Assembly: GCA_021850095.1 (NCBI GenBank)
Contig: JAJZRX010000001.1
Span: forward strand, 62,001-126,000
Direction of reading: 5' to 3'
DNA length: 64,000 nt
Source of the DNA: Deltaproteobacteria bacterium
GTDB taxonomy: Bacteria; Desulfobacterota; Desulfuromonadia; Geobacterales; Pseudopelobacteraceae
Shown here: piece after piece, positions 27,927 through 37,420 of the stretch
How positions within the stretch are numbered: the stretch's first letter is position 1
Layout of the letters: every line of letters starts with the position of its first letter
Notes under the pieces: model-generated
Told to the model about the DNA's origin: nothing
Databases searched by the model: none
Seen by the model: the letters and a program-made list of their open reading frames with translations, nothing else
Translations under genes and position numbers: made by a program

Positions 27927-30242
27927 TTACAGCGCCGCCGCCAGTGCCTCGGCCGCCTCGTTGATGAAGATGAACTGCAATTCAGCGCGCACATTGTCGG
28001 GGATATCCTCCAGGTCGTCGCGGTTGCGTTCCGGGGCCACGATGGTGCGCACGCCGGCCCGGTGCGCCGCCAGAACCTTTTCCTTCAGACCGCCGATGGC
28101 CAATACCCGGCCGGTCAGCGTGATCTCGCCGGTCATGGCGACATTGCGCTTGGCCGGTTTATCGGTCAGAAACGATACCAGCGCCGTCACCATCGTTACC
28201 CCGGCCGAAGGGCCGTCCTTGGGAATCGCCCCGGAAGGGACGTGGATGTGGATGGTGCGGTTTTCAAAAGCCTCCGCCTGGATGCCGAATTCTGCGGCGT
28301 GGGCCTCGATATACGAAAGCGCCGCCCGGGCCGATTCCTTCATCACGTCGCCCAGCGAACCGGTCAGGATCAGCTCGGCTTTGCCCGGCATGGCGGTGAC
28401 CTCCACGAAGAGGATGTCGCCTCCGGTCTCGGTCCAGGCCATGCCCGTCACAACACCGATCCGGTCGTTCTCGGCCGCCACCTCGTTGTAGAATTTCTTC
28501 GGGCCCAGCAGCTCGGCCACGCTCTCGGGGGTGATCTGGGTGCGCGGCTCCTTGTTCTGGGTGATTTCCTTGGCCACCTTGCGGCAGATCGAGCCGATCG
28601 TGCGCTGCAGGTTGCGGACCCCCGCCTCGCGGGTGTAGTCGCTGATAACCTTCTGCAGGGCCGCATCGCTGAATTCGGGTTCGCGCCCCTGCAGGCCGTT
28701 TTCTTCGGTCTCGCGGCGGATGATGAAGTTGCGGGCGATGTGCAGTTTTTCCTCGCTGCTGTAGCCGGCCAGACGAATGACCTCCATGCGGTCTTTTAAG
28801 GGGCCGGGGATCGGGTCGAGCTGGTTGGCGGTGGTGATGAACATGACTTTGGACAGGTCGAAGGGCACGTCCAGGTAATGGTCGTTGAAGGAGAAATTCT
28901 GTTCCGGGTCCAGCACCTCCAGCAGGGCCGAAGCCGGGTCGCCGCGGAAGTCGTTGCCCAGTTTGTCAATCTCGTCCAGCATGAAGATCGGGTTGTTGGC
29001 GCCGCAGCGGAAAAGCTCCTTGATGATGCGCCCCGGCAGGGCGCCGATGTAAGTGCGGCGGTGGCCGCGTATCTCGGCCTCGTCGCGCACCCCCCCCAGG
29101 GAGATACGGATGAACTTGCGCCCCAGGGAACGGGCGATGGATTTGCCCAGGGATGTCTTGCCGACGCCGGGCGGTCCGACGAAGCAGAGCACCGGCCCTT
29201 TCATGTTGTCCTTCAGCGAGCGCACCGCCAGAAACTCGAGAATCCGTTCCTTGACTTTTTTCAGATTGTAGTGGTCTTCGTTTAAGATCTCTTCGGCCCG
29301 GTTGATGTCCAGGCTGTCGGTCGTGCCGCTGTTCCAGGGCATTCCGGCCAGATAATCCAGGTAGGTGCGTGAGACGTTGTATTCCGGCGAAGCCTGGTTG
29401 ATCCGCTCCAGGCGCTTCAGCTCCTTGTCGGCCACCTTTTTGACATCCTCCGGCAGGCCGGCTTCCTCGATCCGCTTGCGCAGTTCATTCATGTCGGCCG
29501 TGCGCGGATCCTCATCCCCCAGCTCTTCCTGAATGTGCTTCATCTGCTCACGCAGGATGTATTCCTTCTGGTTCTTGCCGACCCGTTTGGTAACCTCGCC
29601 GGCGACTTCATTTTTTACCTGCATGCGCTGCACTTCATTGGTCAGATACACATACACCTTTTTCAGTCGTTCCAGCGGATCGACGGTCTCCAGCAACTCC
29701 TGCAGGTCGCTGGCCGGCAGGTTGACGTACAACGCCACCAGATCGGAAAGCCGGGCCGGATTGTCGATGTAGTCGATCATTTTCATGACGTCGTCCGGCA
29801 GCGGCTTGCCATGGGACAAGGCAATCTTCAGCAGGGCGTTCAGGCTCTGCACCAGCGCTTCCGAAACCAGGTTCTTCTCGACGAACTCGCGCACGATCTC
29901 GCAGTGAGCCAGGGTGATGGCGCCGCTCCGTTCGGTATCCAGAATCCGCAGACGGGTGACCCCCTCCAGGGAAACCTTGTAGCGGCCGTCGTCCAGTTTC
30001 CTGACCTGGTTGACCTTGCAGAGTGTGCCGATTGCGCTGCGCAGGCCGGGAGATCCTGTGTTGGCGTTTTCAGGCGTTTCGAAAACAAATACCAGATAGC
30101 TTTCATAGTTTTTCGCTTCGCGGAAGGTTGCCATTTCCTTTTCGCTGACAAATACCGGAAAGAGCATATAGGGAAATACGACCATCTCCTGTTGGATATA
30201 CAGCGGCAGTTTTTCGGGTATTTCTATGGTTGTATGCGGCAT
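27927..30242 (-). CDS. lon: ATP-dependent Lon protease
   Basis: GPPGVGKTSLGKSIA; catalytic PKDGPSAGVTM. Confidence 0.96.
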   Translation of the reverse strand: MPHTTIEIPEKLPLYIQQEMVVFPYMLFPVFVSEKEMATFREAKNYESYLVFVFETPENANTGSPGLRSAIGTLCKVNQVRKLDDGRYKVSLEGVTRLRILDTERSGAITLAHCEIVREFVEKNLVSEALVQSLNALLKIALSHGKPLPDDVMKMIDYIDNPARLSDLVALYVNLPASDLQELLETVDPLERLKKVYVYLTNEVQRMQVKNEVAGEVTKRVGKNQKEYILREQMKHIQEELGDEDPRTADMNELRKRIEEAGLPEDVKKVADKELKRLERINQASPEYNVSRTYLDYLAGMPWNSGTTDSLDINRAEEILNEDHYNLKKVKERILEFLAVRSLKDNMKGPVLCFVGPPGVGKTSLGKSIARSLGRKFIRISLGGVRDEAEIRGHRRTYIGALPGRIIKELFRCGANNPIFMLDEIDKLGNDFRGDPASALLEVLDPEQNFSFNDHYLDVPFDLSKVMFITTANQLDPIPGPLKDRMEVIRLAGYSSEEKLHIARNFIIRRETEENGLQGREPEFSDAALQKVISDYTREAGVRNLQRTIGSICRKVAKEITQNKEPRTQITPESVAELLGPKKFYNEVAAENDRIGVVTGMAWTETGGDILFVEVTAMPGKAELILTGSLGDVMKESARAALSYIEAHAAEFGIQAEAFENRTIHIHVPSGAIPKDGPSAGVTMVTALVSFLTDKPAKRNVAMTGEITLTGRVLAIGGLKEKVLAAHRAGVRTIVAPERNRDDLEDIPDNVRAELQFIFINEAAEALAAAL

Positions 30243-30325
30243 GGGGGCTGATCCTTTGGTTGTCTTGGGTTGCTCTCTGATTTCAAGCTTGCCACAATAG
30301 CACAATTGAAGCGGTAATTAAAGCG

Positions 30326-30907
30326 TCAGACCGGCTGACCCTCGCGCACCCTGGCGGCAACCACCCGAACGCGGGCCGAAGAACCGTACAGTTCACGGTA
30401 CAGCAGGGTCAGAAAACGGAGCGTGACCAGCTTGTGTATGGCGGCCTGGGTCAGGCGGTACAGCCAGAAACGGGTGCGGGATGGGGTGGGGCTGCCCAGG
30501 AGCAACGGGCAAAAGTCACTGAGCTGCAGCGAAACGCGTACGCCTTCCCGATCGGGAGCAACCGTGAAACGTAGTTCGCCGCGGTGGCACTGGCGAGGCT
30601 GCACCAGAAATCCGCCGCAGATGCGGATAACCAGATCGTCCTTTTCAAGCGCGGGGGGGAGGAAGCTGATCAGACTCAGGCGGCTGCCCAACAGGCGGAA
30701 TTCGATGCCGTTATTCAGCTGCAGCGGGCGGATGACCGAAAGGGTGCAGCTGCGGATATAATCCAGATAGCGCGTCATCAGCTCTTGTGGGGAAAGGGCG
30801 CCGGCAATATCGGAGGGGAAGACGCTCCACTGAACCGAGAAAACCGAGTTGTCGTCCAGCAGCACCTGCTGGCAGGATATTTCCTGATCCGAAGAAGTTG
30901 ACATCAT
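30326..30907 (-). CDS. conserved hypothetical protein
   Basis: long ORF with coding-like composition; family not recognised. Confidence 0.6.
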   Translation of the reverse strand: MMSTSSDQEISCQQVLLDDNSVFSVQWSVFPSDIAGALSPQELMTRYLDYIRSCTLSVIRPLQLNNGIEFRLLGSRLSLISFLPPALEKDDLVIRICGGFLVQPRQCHRGELRFTVAPDREGVRVSLQLSDFCPLLLGSPTPSRTRFWLYRLTQAAIHKLVTLRFLTLLYRELYGSSARVRVVAARVREGQPV

Positions 30908-30969
30908 GGGCCATATTCTGCCAGCTGCTTCAAATATTGCAATCTAAATTACGGAGATGATTTTCAGGC

Positions 30970-31009
30970 TTGACAAGTTTCAAAATTGTATTAAGATAAA
31001 TATCATCTT
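30970..31009 (+). promoter_or_regulatory. putative sigma-70 promoter of the CxxxC peptide with overlapping AAGAT-N7-ATCTT palindrome
   Basis: TTGACA (30970-30975), 16-17 nt spacer, TAAGAT/AAGATA; AAGATAAATATCATCTT at 30993-31009. Confidence 0.5.
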
Positions 31010-31048
31010 GTTAGGAATCAAATCATGAACCGAAAGGAGACCCTGCCA

Positions 31049-31111
31049 ATGTGGACTGATAGATTCAGGATTCGTCCGGTATCCCACTGTAAAGAGGGTT
31101 GCCATAGTTAG
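31049..31111 (+). CDS. 20-aa peptide MWTDRFRIRPVSHCKEGCHS (or 28 aa from 31025)
   Basis: AAAGGAGA RBS upstream of ATG, strong promoter upstream, terminator downstream; absent from the ORF track. Confidence 0.5.
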   Translation: MWTDRFRIRPVSHCKEGCHS

Positions 31112-31148
31112 CCCGCCGCCAACCGGCTGCGGGCGTCCAGAAGCGAGA

Positions 31149-31179
31149 AGCCCCGGCCCGAAACCGGGGCTTTTTTTTT
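31149..31179 (+). terminator. intrinsic terminator
   Basis: AGCCCCGG-CCCGAAA-CCGGGGCTTTTTTTTT. Confidence 0.85.
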
Positions 31180-31251
31180 GTCGGTGGATGATTAATCTGT
31201 TATGATGCGCCCCGACACAGCTTGAGACTACATTCCGACGAAGAGAACAGT

Positions 31252-32487
31252 ATGAAAAAATATCTGATTATTCTGGCTGCCGTCCTTGCCATAGCCGCGA
31301 CGGGCGGCTATTTTTTCTACAAACGCACCCCCGAGATAACCTACCGAACCGCCAGAATCGAACGCGGTACGGTCGTTTCCACCGTCGCCGCCACCGGCAA
31401 CCTGTCGGCCGTGACAACGGTCCAGGTCGGCACCCAGGTTTCCGGCACGATCCAGAAGCTCTACGTTGATTTCAATTCGCGGGTCAAAAAGGGGCAGGCG
31501 ATTGCCGAGATCGACCCTTCGCTGTTCAACGCCTCGGTGGAACAGTCGCGGGGCAACTTTCTGACCGCGGAAGCCAACCTGCAGAAGGCCAAAGTCGCTT
31601 TGGCGGATGCCGAGCGGACTGTGGGGCGCAACCGGAAGCTGCTGGCCGACGGCATTATCTCCCAGGCGGACTATGACGTTTCCGAAACCGCCCTGCAATC
31701 GGCCAAAGCATCGGTCAAGGCTGCCGAGGGGAGTGTGGCCCAGACCCGCGGCTCACTGATGCAGTCCGGCACCAACCTGCGTTATTCCGTCATCCGCTCG
31801 CCGGTGGACGGCGTCGTTATCTCCCGAGCGGTGGATGTCGGCCAGACCGTGGCGGCCTCCTTTTCGACCCCGACCCTCTTCACCATCGCCAAGGATCTGA
31901 CCAAGATGCAGATTGAAGTCAGCGTGGACGAGGCCGACATCAGCCGTATCCAGCTCCATCAGCAGGTCACCTTCACGGTTGATTCCTATCCGGAGCAAAA
32001 CTTCCATGGCCAGGTCGTCCAGATCCGCAGTGCGCCGATCATTACCCAGAATGTGGTTACCTATGTGGTGGTGGTCAATGTCGACAACAGCGACCTGAAG
32101 TTGAAACCAGGCATGACCGCCAATGTTTCGATCGAAATCGCCAAAAAGGATGATGTTCTCAAACTTCCGCCGGCTGCCCTGCGTTTCAAACCCAAGACAA
32201 AAGCTGACGAGTCGAAAGCCAGAAGTGGCGGAGAACGCAATGGCTCCGGCATGCAGCGCCCGGCATCCCCCGGCGGCGGCCGTAAGGCGGGTGTCGGCCA
32301 GCAGGTCTACATCCTCAAGGACAACAAACCGACCGCCGTGCCGGTCAAGACCGGCATCGCCAACAACAGCAGCATCGAGCTGCTCGAGAGTACCTTGAAG
32401 GAAGGAGACGAGGTCGTGGTCGAGCAGAGCGGCGGAGAAAACAACAAGAAGAAATCCGCCGGTTCACCGATGGGGCGGCCGTTCTAG
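31252..32487 (+). CDS. macA: efflux periplasmic adaptor, MacA/HlyD family
   Basis: ERGTVVSTVAATGNLSAVTTVQVGTQVSGTIQKLYVDFNSRVKKGQAIAEID; next to macB-type genes. Confidence 0.85.
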   Translation: MKKYLIILAAVLAIAATGGYFFYKRTPEITYRTARIERGTVVSTVAATGNLSAVTTVQVGTQVSGTIQKLYVDFNSRVKKGQAIAEIDPSLFNASVEQSRGNFLTAEANLQKAKVALADAERTVGRNRKLLADGIISQADYDVSETALQSAKASVKAAEGSVAQTRGSLMQSGTNLRYSVIRSPVDGVVISRAVDVGQTVAASFSTPTLFTIAKDLTKMQIEVSVDEADISRIQLHQQVTFTVDSYPEQNFHGQVVQIRSAPIITQNVVTYVVVVNVDNSDLKLKPGMTANVSIEIAKKDDVLKLPPAALRFKPKTKADESKARSGGERNGSGMQRPASPGGGRKAGVGQQVYILKDNKPTAVPVKTGIANNSSIELLESTLKEGDEVVVEQSGGENNKKKSAGSPMGRPF

Positions 32488-33171
32488 ATGAATCATGTAA
32501 TCAGCCTGACCGATATCCGCCGCGTTTTTACCATGGGCGAGCAGCAGTTCGAGGCGCTCAAGGGGGTTTCCTACAGCGTGGCGGCCGGTGAATTCGTCGC
32601 CATCATGGGCGCCTCCGGCAGCGGTAAATCCACCTGCATGAACATCCTGGGCTGCCTGGATCGCCCCACCTCCGGCCAGTACCTGCTGGACGGGCTGGAT
32701 GTGGGGGGGATGGACGGCAATCAGCTGGCTGAAATCCGCAACCGCAAGCTCGGTTTCGTCTTTCAGGGTTTCAATCTGCTGGCCCGCACTCCGGCGCTGG
32801 AGAATGTGGAGCTGCCGCTGGTCTACGCCGGGTTTTCCTCAAAGGAAAGGAATATAAAAGCCCTGGCGGCCCTGGAGCAGGTCGGGCTGGCCGGCAAGGA
32901 AAACAACCATCCCAGCCAGCTTTCCGGCGGGCAGCAACAGCGGGTTGCCATCGCCCGGGCACTGGTTAACGCTCCGGCCGTGATCCTGGCCGATGAACCG
33001 ACCGGCAACCTGGACAGCGCCACCACCGAAGAGATCATGGAGCTTTTCACGAATCTCAACCGCCAGGGGATTACGATCATCATGGTCACCCACGAGCACG
33101 ACGTGGCGGCCTATGCCAGCCGCCAGATCACCTTTCGCGATGGCCACATCATCGCCGATACGACCAGATGA
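32488..33171 (+). CDS. MacB-type ABC transporter ATPase
   Basis: [40 protein letters not shown]. Confidence 0.93.
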   Translation: MNHVISLTDIRRVFTMGEQQFEALKGVSYSVAAGEFVAIMGASGSGKSTCMNILGCLDRPTSGQYLLDGLDVGGMDGNQLAEIRNRKLGFVFQGFNLLARTPALENVELPLVYAGFSSKERNIKALAALEQVGLAGKENNHPSQLSGGQQQRVAIARALVNAPAVILADEPTGNLDSATTEEIMELFTNLNRQGITIIMVTHEHDVAAYASRQITFRDGHIIADTTR

Positions 33172-34397
33172 TGGACTTTCTCCAGACCTTCAAAATAGCC
33201 CTGCGGGCCCTGCGCACCAACAAGATGCGCTCCTTTCTGACCATGCTGGGCATCATCATCGGCATCGCCGCCGTGATCGCCATGATGGCGGTCGGCTCCG
33301 GGGCCAGCTATGTCATCTCGCAGCAGATCGCCAGCATCGGCAGCAATATCATCCTGGTCATCCCCGGCTCCACCACCAGCGGTGGTCTGCGCACCGGCAG
33401 CGGCGGGGCCCAGACTCTGACCAGTGACGATGTCAAGGCGATCATGAGCGAATGCCCCTCGGTGGCCCTGGCGGCCGGAACGGTGCGCTCGTCCGGCCAG
33501 GTGGTCTACGGCAACATGAACTGGTCGACCGTGATCATGGGGGGCGGGCCGGAGCTGTTCGAGATCCGCGAATGGGGTGTTTCCAACGGCCGCAGCATCA
33601 GCCAGCAGGATGTGGACGGGGCCGTCAAGGTCTGTCTTCTGGGGCAGACCGTGGCCGACAACCTCTTCGGCGCGGCCGACCCGGTCGGCAATATCATCCG
33701 CATCAAAAAGATCCCCTTCACGGTCATCGGTGTTCTGGAGAGCAAGGGGCAGTCCCCCCAGGGGGTGGACCAGGATGATACGGTTTTTGTTCCGCTGCGG
33801 ACGGCCCAGCGCAATCTGGTGCGGGCCCAGCGCACCAACAGTGTCGGGGCCGTGATGGTCAAGGCCAGGAGCGAAGAGCTGCTGGCCAAGGCTGAAGAGG
33901 AGATCAACGCTCTGCTCAACCAGCGCCACCGCATCACCGGCGGCAAGGAGCCGGATTTCTCGACCCGCAACCTGTCCGAGATTCTGGCGGTGGCGGAGCA
34001 ATCCTCCAAGGCCATGTCGCTGCTTTTGGGGGCGGTGGCTTCCATCTCGCTGATCGTGGGAGGCATCGGCATTATGAACATCATGCTGGTGTCGGTCACC
34101 GAGCGTACCCGCGAGATCGGCATCCGCATGGCGATCGGCGCCAAGAAAAACGATATCCTGCTGCAGTTCATGACCGAGGCGGTGCTGCTGACGCTGCTGG
34201 GGGGGGTGATCGGCATCGCCCTGGGCGCCGCCGGCGCCACGGTTGTGTCACATATGCTGGAGTGGCCGACCCTGATTTCACTTCCCTCAATCACGGTCGC
34301 TTTCTTTTTCTCCGGCGCGGTCGGAATCTTCTTCGGTTTCTACCCGGCCAAAAAAGCGGCCGGTCTCAATCCAATCGATGCCTTGAGGTATGAATAA
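33168..34397 (+). CDS. MacB/FtsX-type ABC transporter permease
   Basis: LRTNKMRSFLTMLGIIIGIAAVIAMMAVGSGA; GGIGIMNIMLVSVTERTREIGIRMAIGA. Confidence 0.93.
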   Translation: MMDFLQTFKIALRALRTNKMRSFLTMLGIIIGIAAVIAMMAVGSGASYVISQQIASIGSNIILVIPGSTTSGGLRTGSGGAQTLTSDDVKAIMSECPSVALAAGTVRSSGQVVYGNMNWSTVIMGGGPELFEIREWGVSNGRSISQQDVDGAVKVCLLGQTVADNLFGAADPVGNIIRIKKIPFTVIGVLESKGQSPQGVDQDDTVFVPLRTAQRNLVRAQRTNSVGAVMVKARSEELLAKAEEEINALLNQRHRITGGKEPDFSTRNLSEILAVAEQSSKAMSLLLGAVASISLIVGGIGIMNIMLVSVTERTREIGIRMAIGAKKNDILLQFMTEAVLLTLLGGVIGIALGAAGATVVSHMLEWPTLISLPSITVAFFFSGAVGIFFGFYPAKKAAGLNPIDALRYE

Positions 34398-34812
34398 TAT
34401 GAGCTATTGTCCGATGTGTCAGCGCTGGGAGCATGACAGTGATCTGCGGATCATTGAAATGAAGCATTCCTACGTCGTCCTCAACCGTGACCAGTTTTTT
34501 CCCGGCTATACCCTGCTGTTTACCAAAATCCACGCCATCGAGCTGTTTCAGCTGGATCAGGCGGTGCGCTCGGAACTGATGGAGGAGGTCAGCCGGGTGG
34601 CCCAGGCGCTCCACAGCGTTTTTGCCCCCGACAAGATCAATTATGAATTGCTGGGCAACATGGTGCCGCACATCCACTGGCACATCGTGCCGCGCTTTGC
34701 CTCGGAGGCGCTCTGGCCGCGTCCGATCTGGGCCGAGCAGCATGATGAGGTTCTTATGACTCCGGAAGAATACCAGCAGCGCATCGAAACCATCAGGAGC
34801 GCGCTGACATGA
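34390..34812 (+). CDS. HIT-family protein
   Basis: HIHWHIVPR motif. Confidence 0.9.
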   Translation: MNNMSYCPMCQRWEHDSDLRIIEMKHSYVVLNRDQFFPGYTLLFTKIHAIELFQLDQAVRSELMEEVSRVAQALHSVFAPDKINYELLGNMVPHIHWHIVPRFASEALWPRPIWAEQHDEVLMTPEEYQQRIETIRSALT

Positions 34813-36104
34813 TCAGACCATTTCTGCATACGCTGCCGAACGGCCTGCGGGTGGTCTGTGTCGAAATGCCCCATCTGCATTCCGTCGAATTGTCGGTTTA
34901 TCTGAAGGTCGGCGGCCGCAACGACCCTCCCGGCCGGGAGGGACTTTCACATTTTCTGGAGCACATCCTGTTCCGCGGCACGGCCGACTTCGGTTCGTCG
35001 CTGGCGCTGGAAGCGGCTTTCGAAGCGATTGGCGGCGCTCCCAATGCCGCCACTGACACCGAGTCCACCTGCTACTATTCCCGCATCCACCCCGAACATG
35101 TCGGGCGCGGCATGGAGATCTTCGCCTCCATGATCCTGCGGCCGCTGCTGGAAGGGATCGAGATCGAAAAGAAGATCATCGCCGAGGAAGCCCGTGAGGA
35201 TCTGAACGAGCAGGGGCAGGAGATCAACCCGGACACGATTGTCAGCCGTCTGCTCTGGCCGCGTCACCCGCTGGGAATGCCGACCATCGGCACGCTGGAA
35301 AGTATTGCCGCCATTGAGCGCAGCGATCTGGAACAGCATCTGCGGAATTACTACGTTCCTTCAGCGGCGGTTTTGACGGTTTCGGGGCCGGTTAACAGCC
35401 ACGAAATTTTTGCGGCGGCGCTCGAGACCTTCGGCGCCTGGCAGGGGGGCGCCCCGCCGGCCACCCGGCTGGTGGACGTGCAGCAGCTGCCGCGCAGACC
35501 CCAGGTGCGCTGTGTGCAGGATTCGGACAGCCAGATGAGCCTGCAGATTGCTTTCCTCGGCCTGGCGCGCGATGACAGCCGCTTTATGGCGCTGCGCTTT
35601 TTACGCCGCATTCTGGCGGGGGGCGGCAGTTCGCGTCTGTACCTGCGGCTGCGGGAAGAGCTGGGGATCATCTACTCGGTCGAAGGGGCCATTGGCGCCT
35701 ATGACGAAACCGGCTGTCTGGCATTCGACCTGTCCACCGCACCCGAAACGCTGATTCAGGCGGTGGAGTCTACCCTGGAAGAGCTGCTGAAGATCTCCCG
35801 GACAATGGTTCCGGCGGTGGAGCTGGAGCGGGTGCGCCATTCCTATATCTTTGACCTGGACTACAGCCGGGATTCGGCCTACGAGATGGGGGGGCGATAC
35901 GGCTGGGGGGAATTGATGGCGGTTGTCAAGAGCATCGAGGAGGATCAGGCCGAAGCTCGCGGGGTCACCTCCGCCCTGCTGCTGGAGGTTGCCCGAAGTT
36001 TGTTTGCACCGGAAAACCTGCGCCTGGTGGCGGTGGGACCCTGGAAGCGGGGAATGAAAAAGAAACTGCGGGAGCTGGTTGATCGCTATGCGGAGCGCTT
36101 TTGA
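34809..36104 (+). CDS. M16-family zinc peptidase
   Basis: HFLEHILFRGT (HxxEH). Confidence 0.93.
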   Translation: MIRPFLHTLPNGLRVVCVEMPHLHSVELSVYLKVGGRNDPPGREGLSHFLEHILFRGTADFGSSLALEAAFEAIGGAPNAATDTESTCYYSRIHPEHVGRGMEIFASMILRPLLEGIEIEKKIIAEEAREDLNEQGQEINPDTIVSRLLWPRHPLGMPTIGTLESIAAIERSDLEQHLRNYYVPSAAVLTVSGPVNSHEIFAAALETFGAWQGGAPPATRLVDVQQLPRRPQVRCVQDSDSQMSLQIAFLGLARDDSRFMALRFLRRILAGGGSSRLYLRLREELGIIYSVEGAIGAYDETGCLAFDLSTAPETLIQAVESTLEELLKISRTMVPAVELERVRHSYIFDLDYSRDSAYEMGGRYGWGELMAVVKSIEEDQAEARGVTSALLLEVARSLFAPENLRLVAVGPWKRGMKKKLRELVDRYAERF

Positions 36105-36146
36105 CAGAGCCACGGACCCTGCTTGGCATGCTGGCAAAACCGGCCG

Positions 36147-36842
36147 TCAGGCGATCAGACGATCCGGGTCAAACTCCTTTCTTGATTTAAGCACTTTTGC
36201 CAGCGCCGCTTCAGTCGCCTCATCCAGGCCGTTGAAACTGACCCCGATGCCGGGCGCGTAGCGCTGCCCCCAGGGCCTGGTCCAGCAAATGGCGGCTTGG
36301 ATTTCCAGATTGAATTCCGGCAGGAAGATTCCTATGTCGGCATTGTCAGAAAACTTTTCAGCCGAGACATCCACAATAAACGCACCGCCCCACCCCAGGT
36401 TGAGGGTAAAGCCGCGGTACTGCTCCCCGCTGCAGGTCACTATGGTGGCAAGGCAGGCCGTGTGCCGCCGGAAAGCCCTCAACGTCCGCGCTGCAAATCC
36501 CGGGCAGGTCAGATTCAGGAAGTCATTCAGGCTTTTGTCCTGCTTGGCGCTGCCCGGCATGGTCATCGGTACCAGAACCGAGCCCAGCGCCCTGACCCGC
36601 AGGGTCGGGAAAAAGTTGGCCAGTGTCCAGGCAACAATCTTTTCCTCACCCTTTGACTTGATTATCGACGGCAGATCCACCAGCAGTCCGCTGTAAAGAC
36701 CCTCCAAAGCCAGTTTTTCAGCTTCGCAGAACGTTCGGCAGGCCACCGCTGTCGCAGCGTTGTCCTTCAGCGTGGCCGCCAGGGCTGTCCGCACGTCATC
36801 GACATACGAAACCACCAGTATCGGGTGTGGGGGTAAGGGCAT
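36147..36842 (-). CDS. PilZ-domain-like protein
   Basis: C-terminal GVSFNGLDEATEAAL and overall layout; weak motif support. Confidence 0.5.
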   Translation of the reverse strand: MPLPPHPILVVSYVDDVRTALAATLKDNAATAVACRTFCEAEKLALEGLYSGLLVDLPSIIKSKGEEKIVAWTLANFFPTLRVRALGSVLVPMTMPGSAKQDKSLNDFLNLTCPGFAARTLRAFRRHTACLATIVTCSGEQYRGFTLNLGWGGAFIVDVSAEKFSDNADIGIFLPEFNLEIQAAICWTRPWGQRYAPGIGVSFNGLDEATEAALAKVLKSRKEFDPDRLIA

Positions 36843-36871
36843 AGAGAAAGCTCTGTCGCGCGGTTTATGTA

Positions 36872-37375
36872 TCAGTCTTCGAGGGAAAGCGAAACCATGA
36901 ACCACTCCTGATCAGTGGCGAATTTGAGGGTGATATTCTCGACATCGCCGGCGGAGGTGACGGTGTAGTCCGAGCCGTTGACGACCGAGGGGGTCGAAAG
37001 CTGAATGTCTTTTCCCCCTTTGGAGAAGTGCTGCTTGAACGAGCCGGCGATCATGTTGGCGATCTCTCCCATGGCGTCGTTGACGTCATCGTCGATCTCG
37101 GTCACTTCCATGCCCAGCATCAGGGAGGTGAATGAAAGCGCCAGCGGCCAGGGGACATGGATGCTGACCAGACCGCTGTGGGAGCCGGCCAGTCCGACCA
37201 TGGCGGTCAGGCAGTTGGTGAAATGGCTGGTCAGATCCATCTGGGGCGGCAGGTACATGATATCCTCCACTCCCACCATGGAGGAGAAAATTTCCTGCAC
37301 ATCTTTGGTGAGGACTTTGGTCAGCTGCTCTTCAGTTGTGTTCAGCGCCTCCACGGTTTCGGCTCGTAATGGCAT
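36872..37375 (-). CDS. CheX-like chemotaxis phosphatase domain protein
   Basis: DDVNDAMGEIANMIAGSFKQHF motif. Confidence 0.8.
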   Translation of the reverse strand: MPLRAETVEALNTTEEQLTKVLTKDVQEIFSSMVGVEDIMYLPPQMDLTSHFTNCLTAMVGLAGSHSGLVSIHVPWPLALSFTSLMLGMEVTEIDDDVNDAMGEIANMIAGSFKQHFSKGGKDIQLSTPSVVNGSDYTVTSAGDVENITLKFATDQEWFMVSLSLED

Positions 37376-37420
37376 AAGCTTCCTCTCCTTGCACGTGCGT
37401 TCGCTTGATTATTATCAGCT

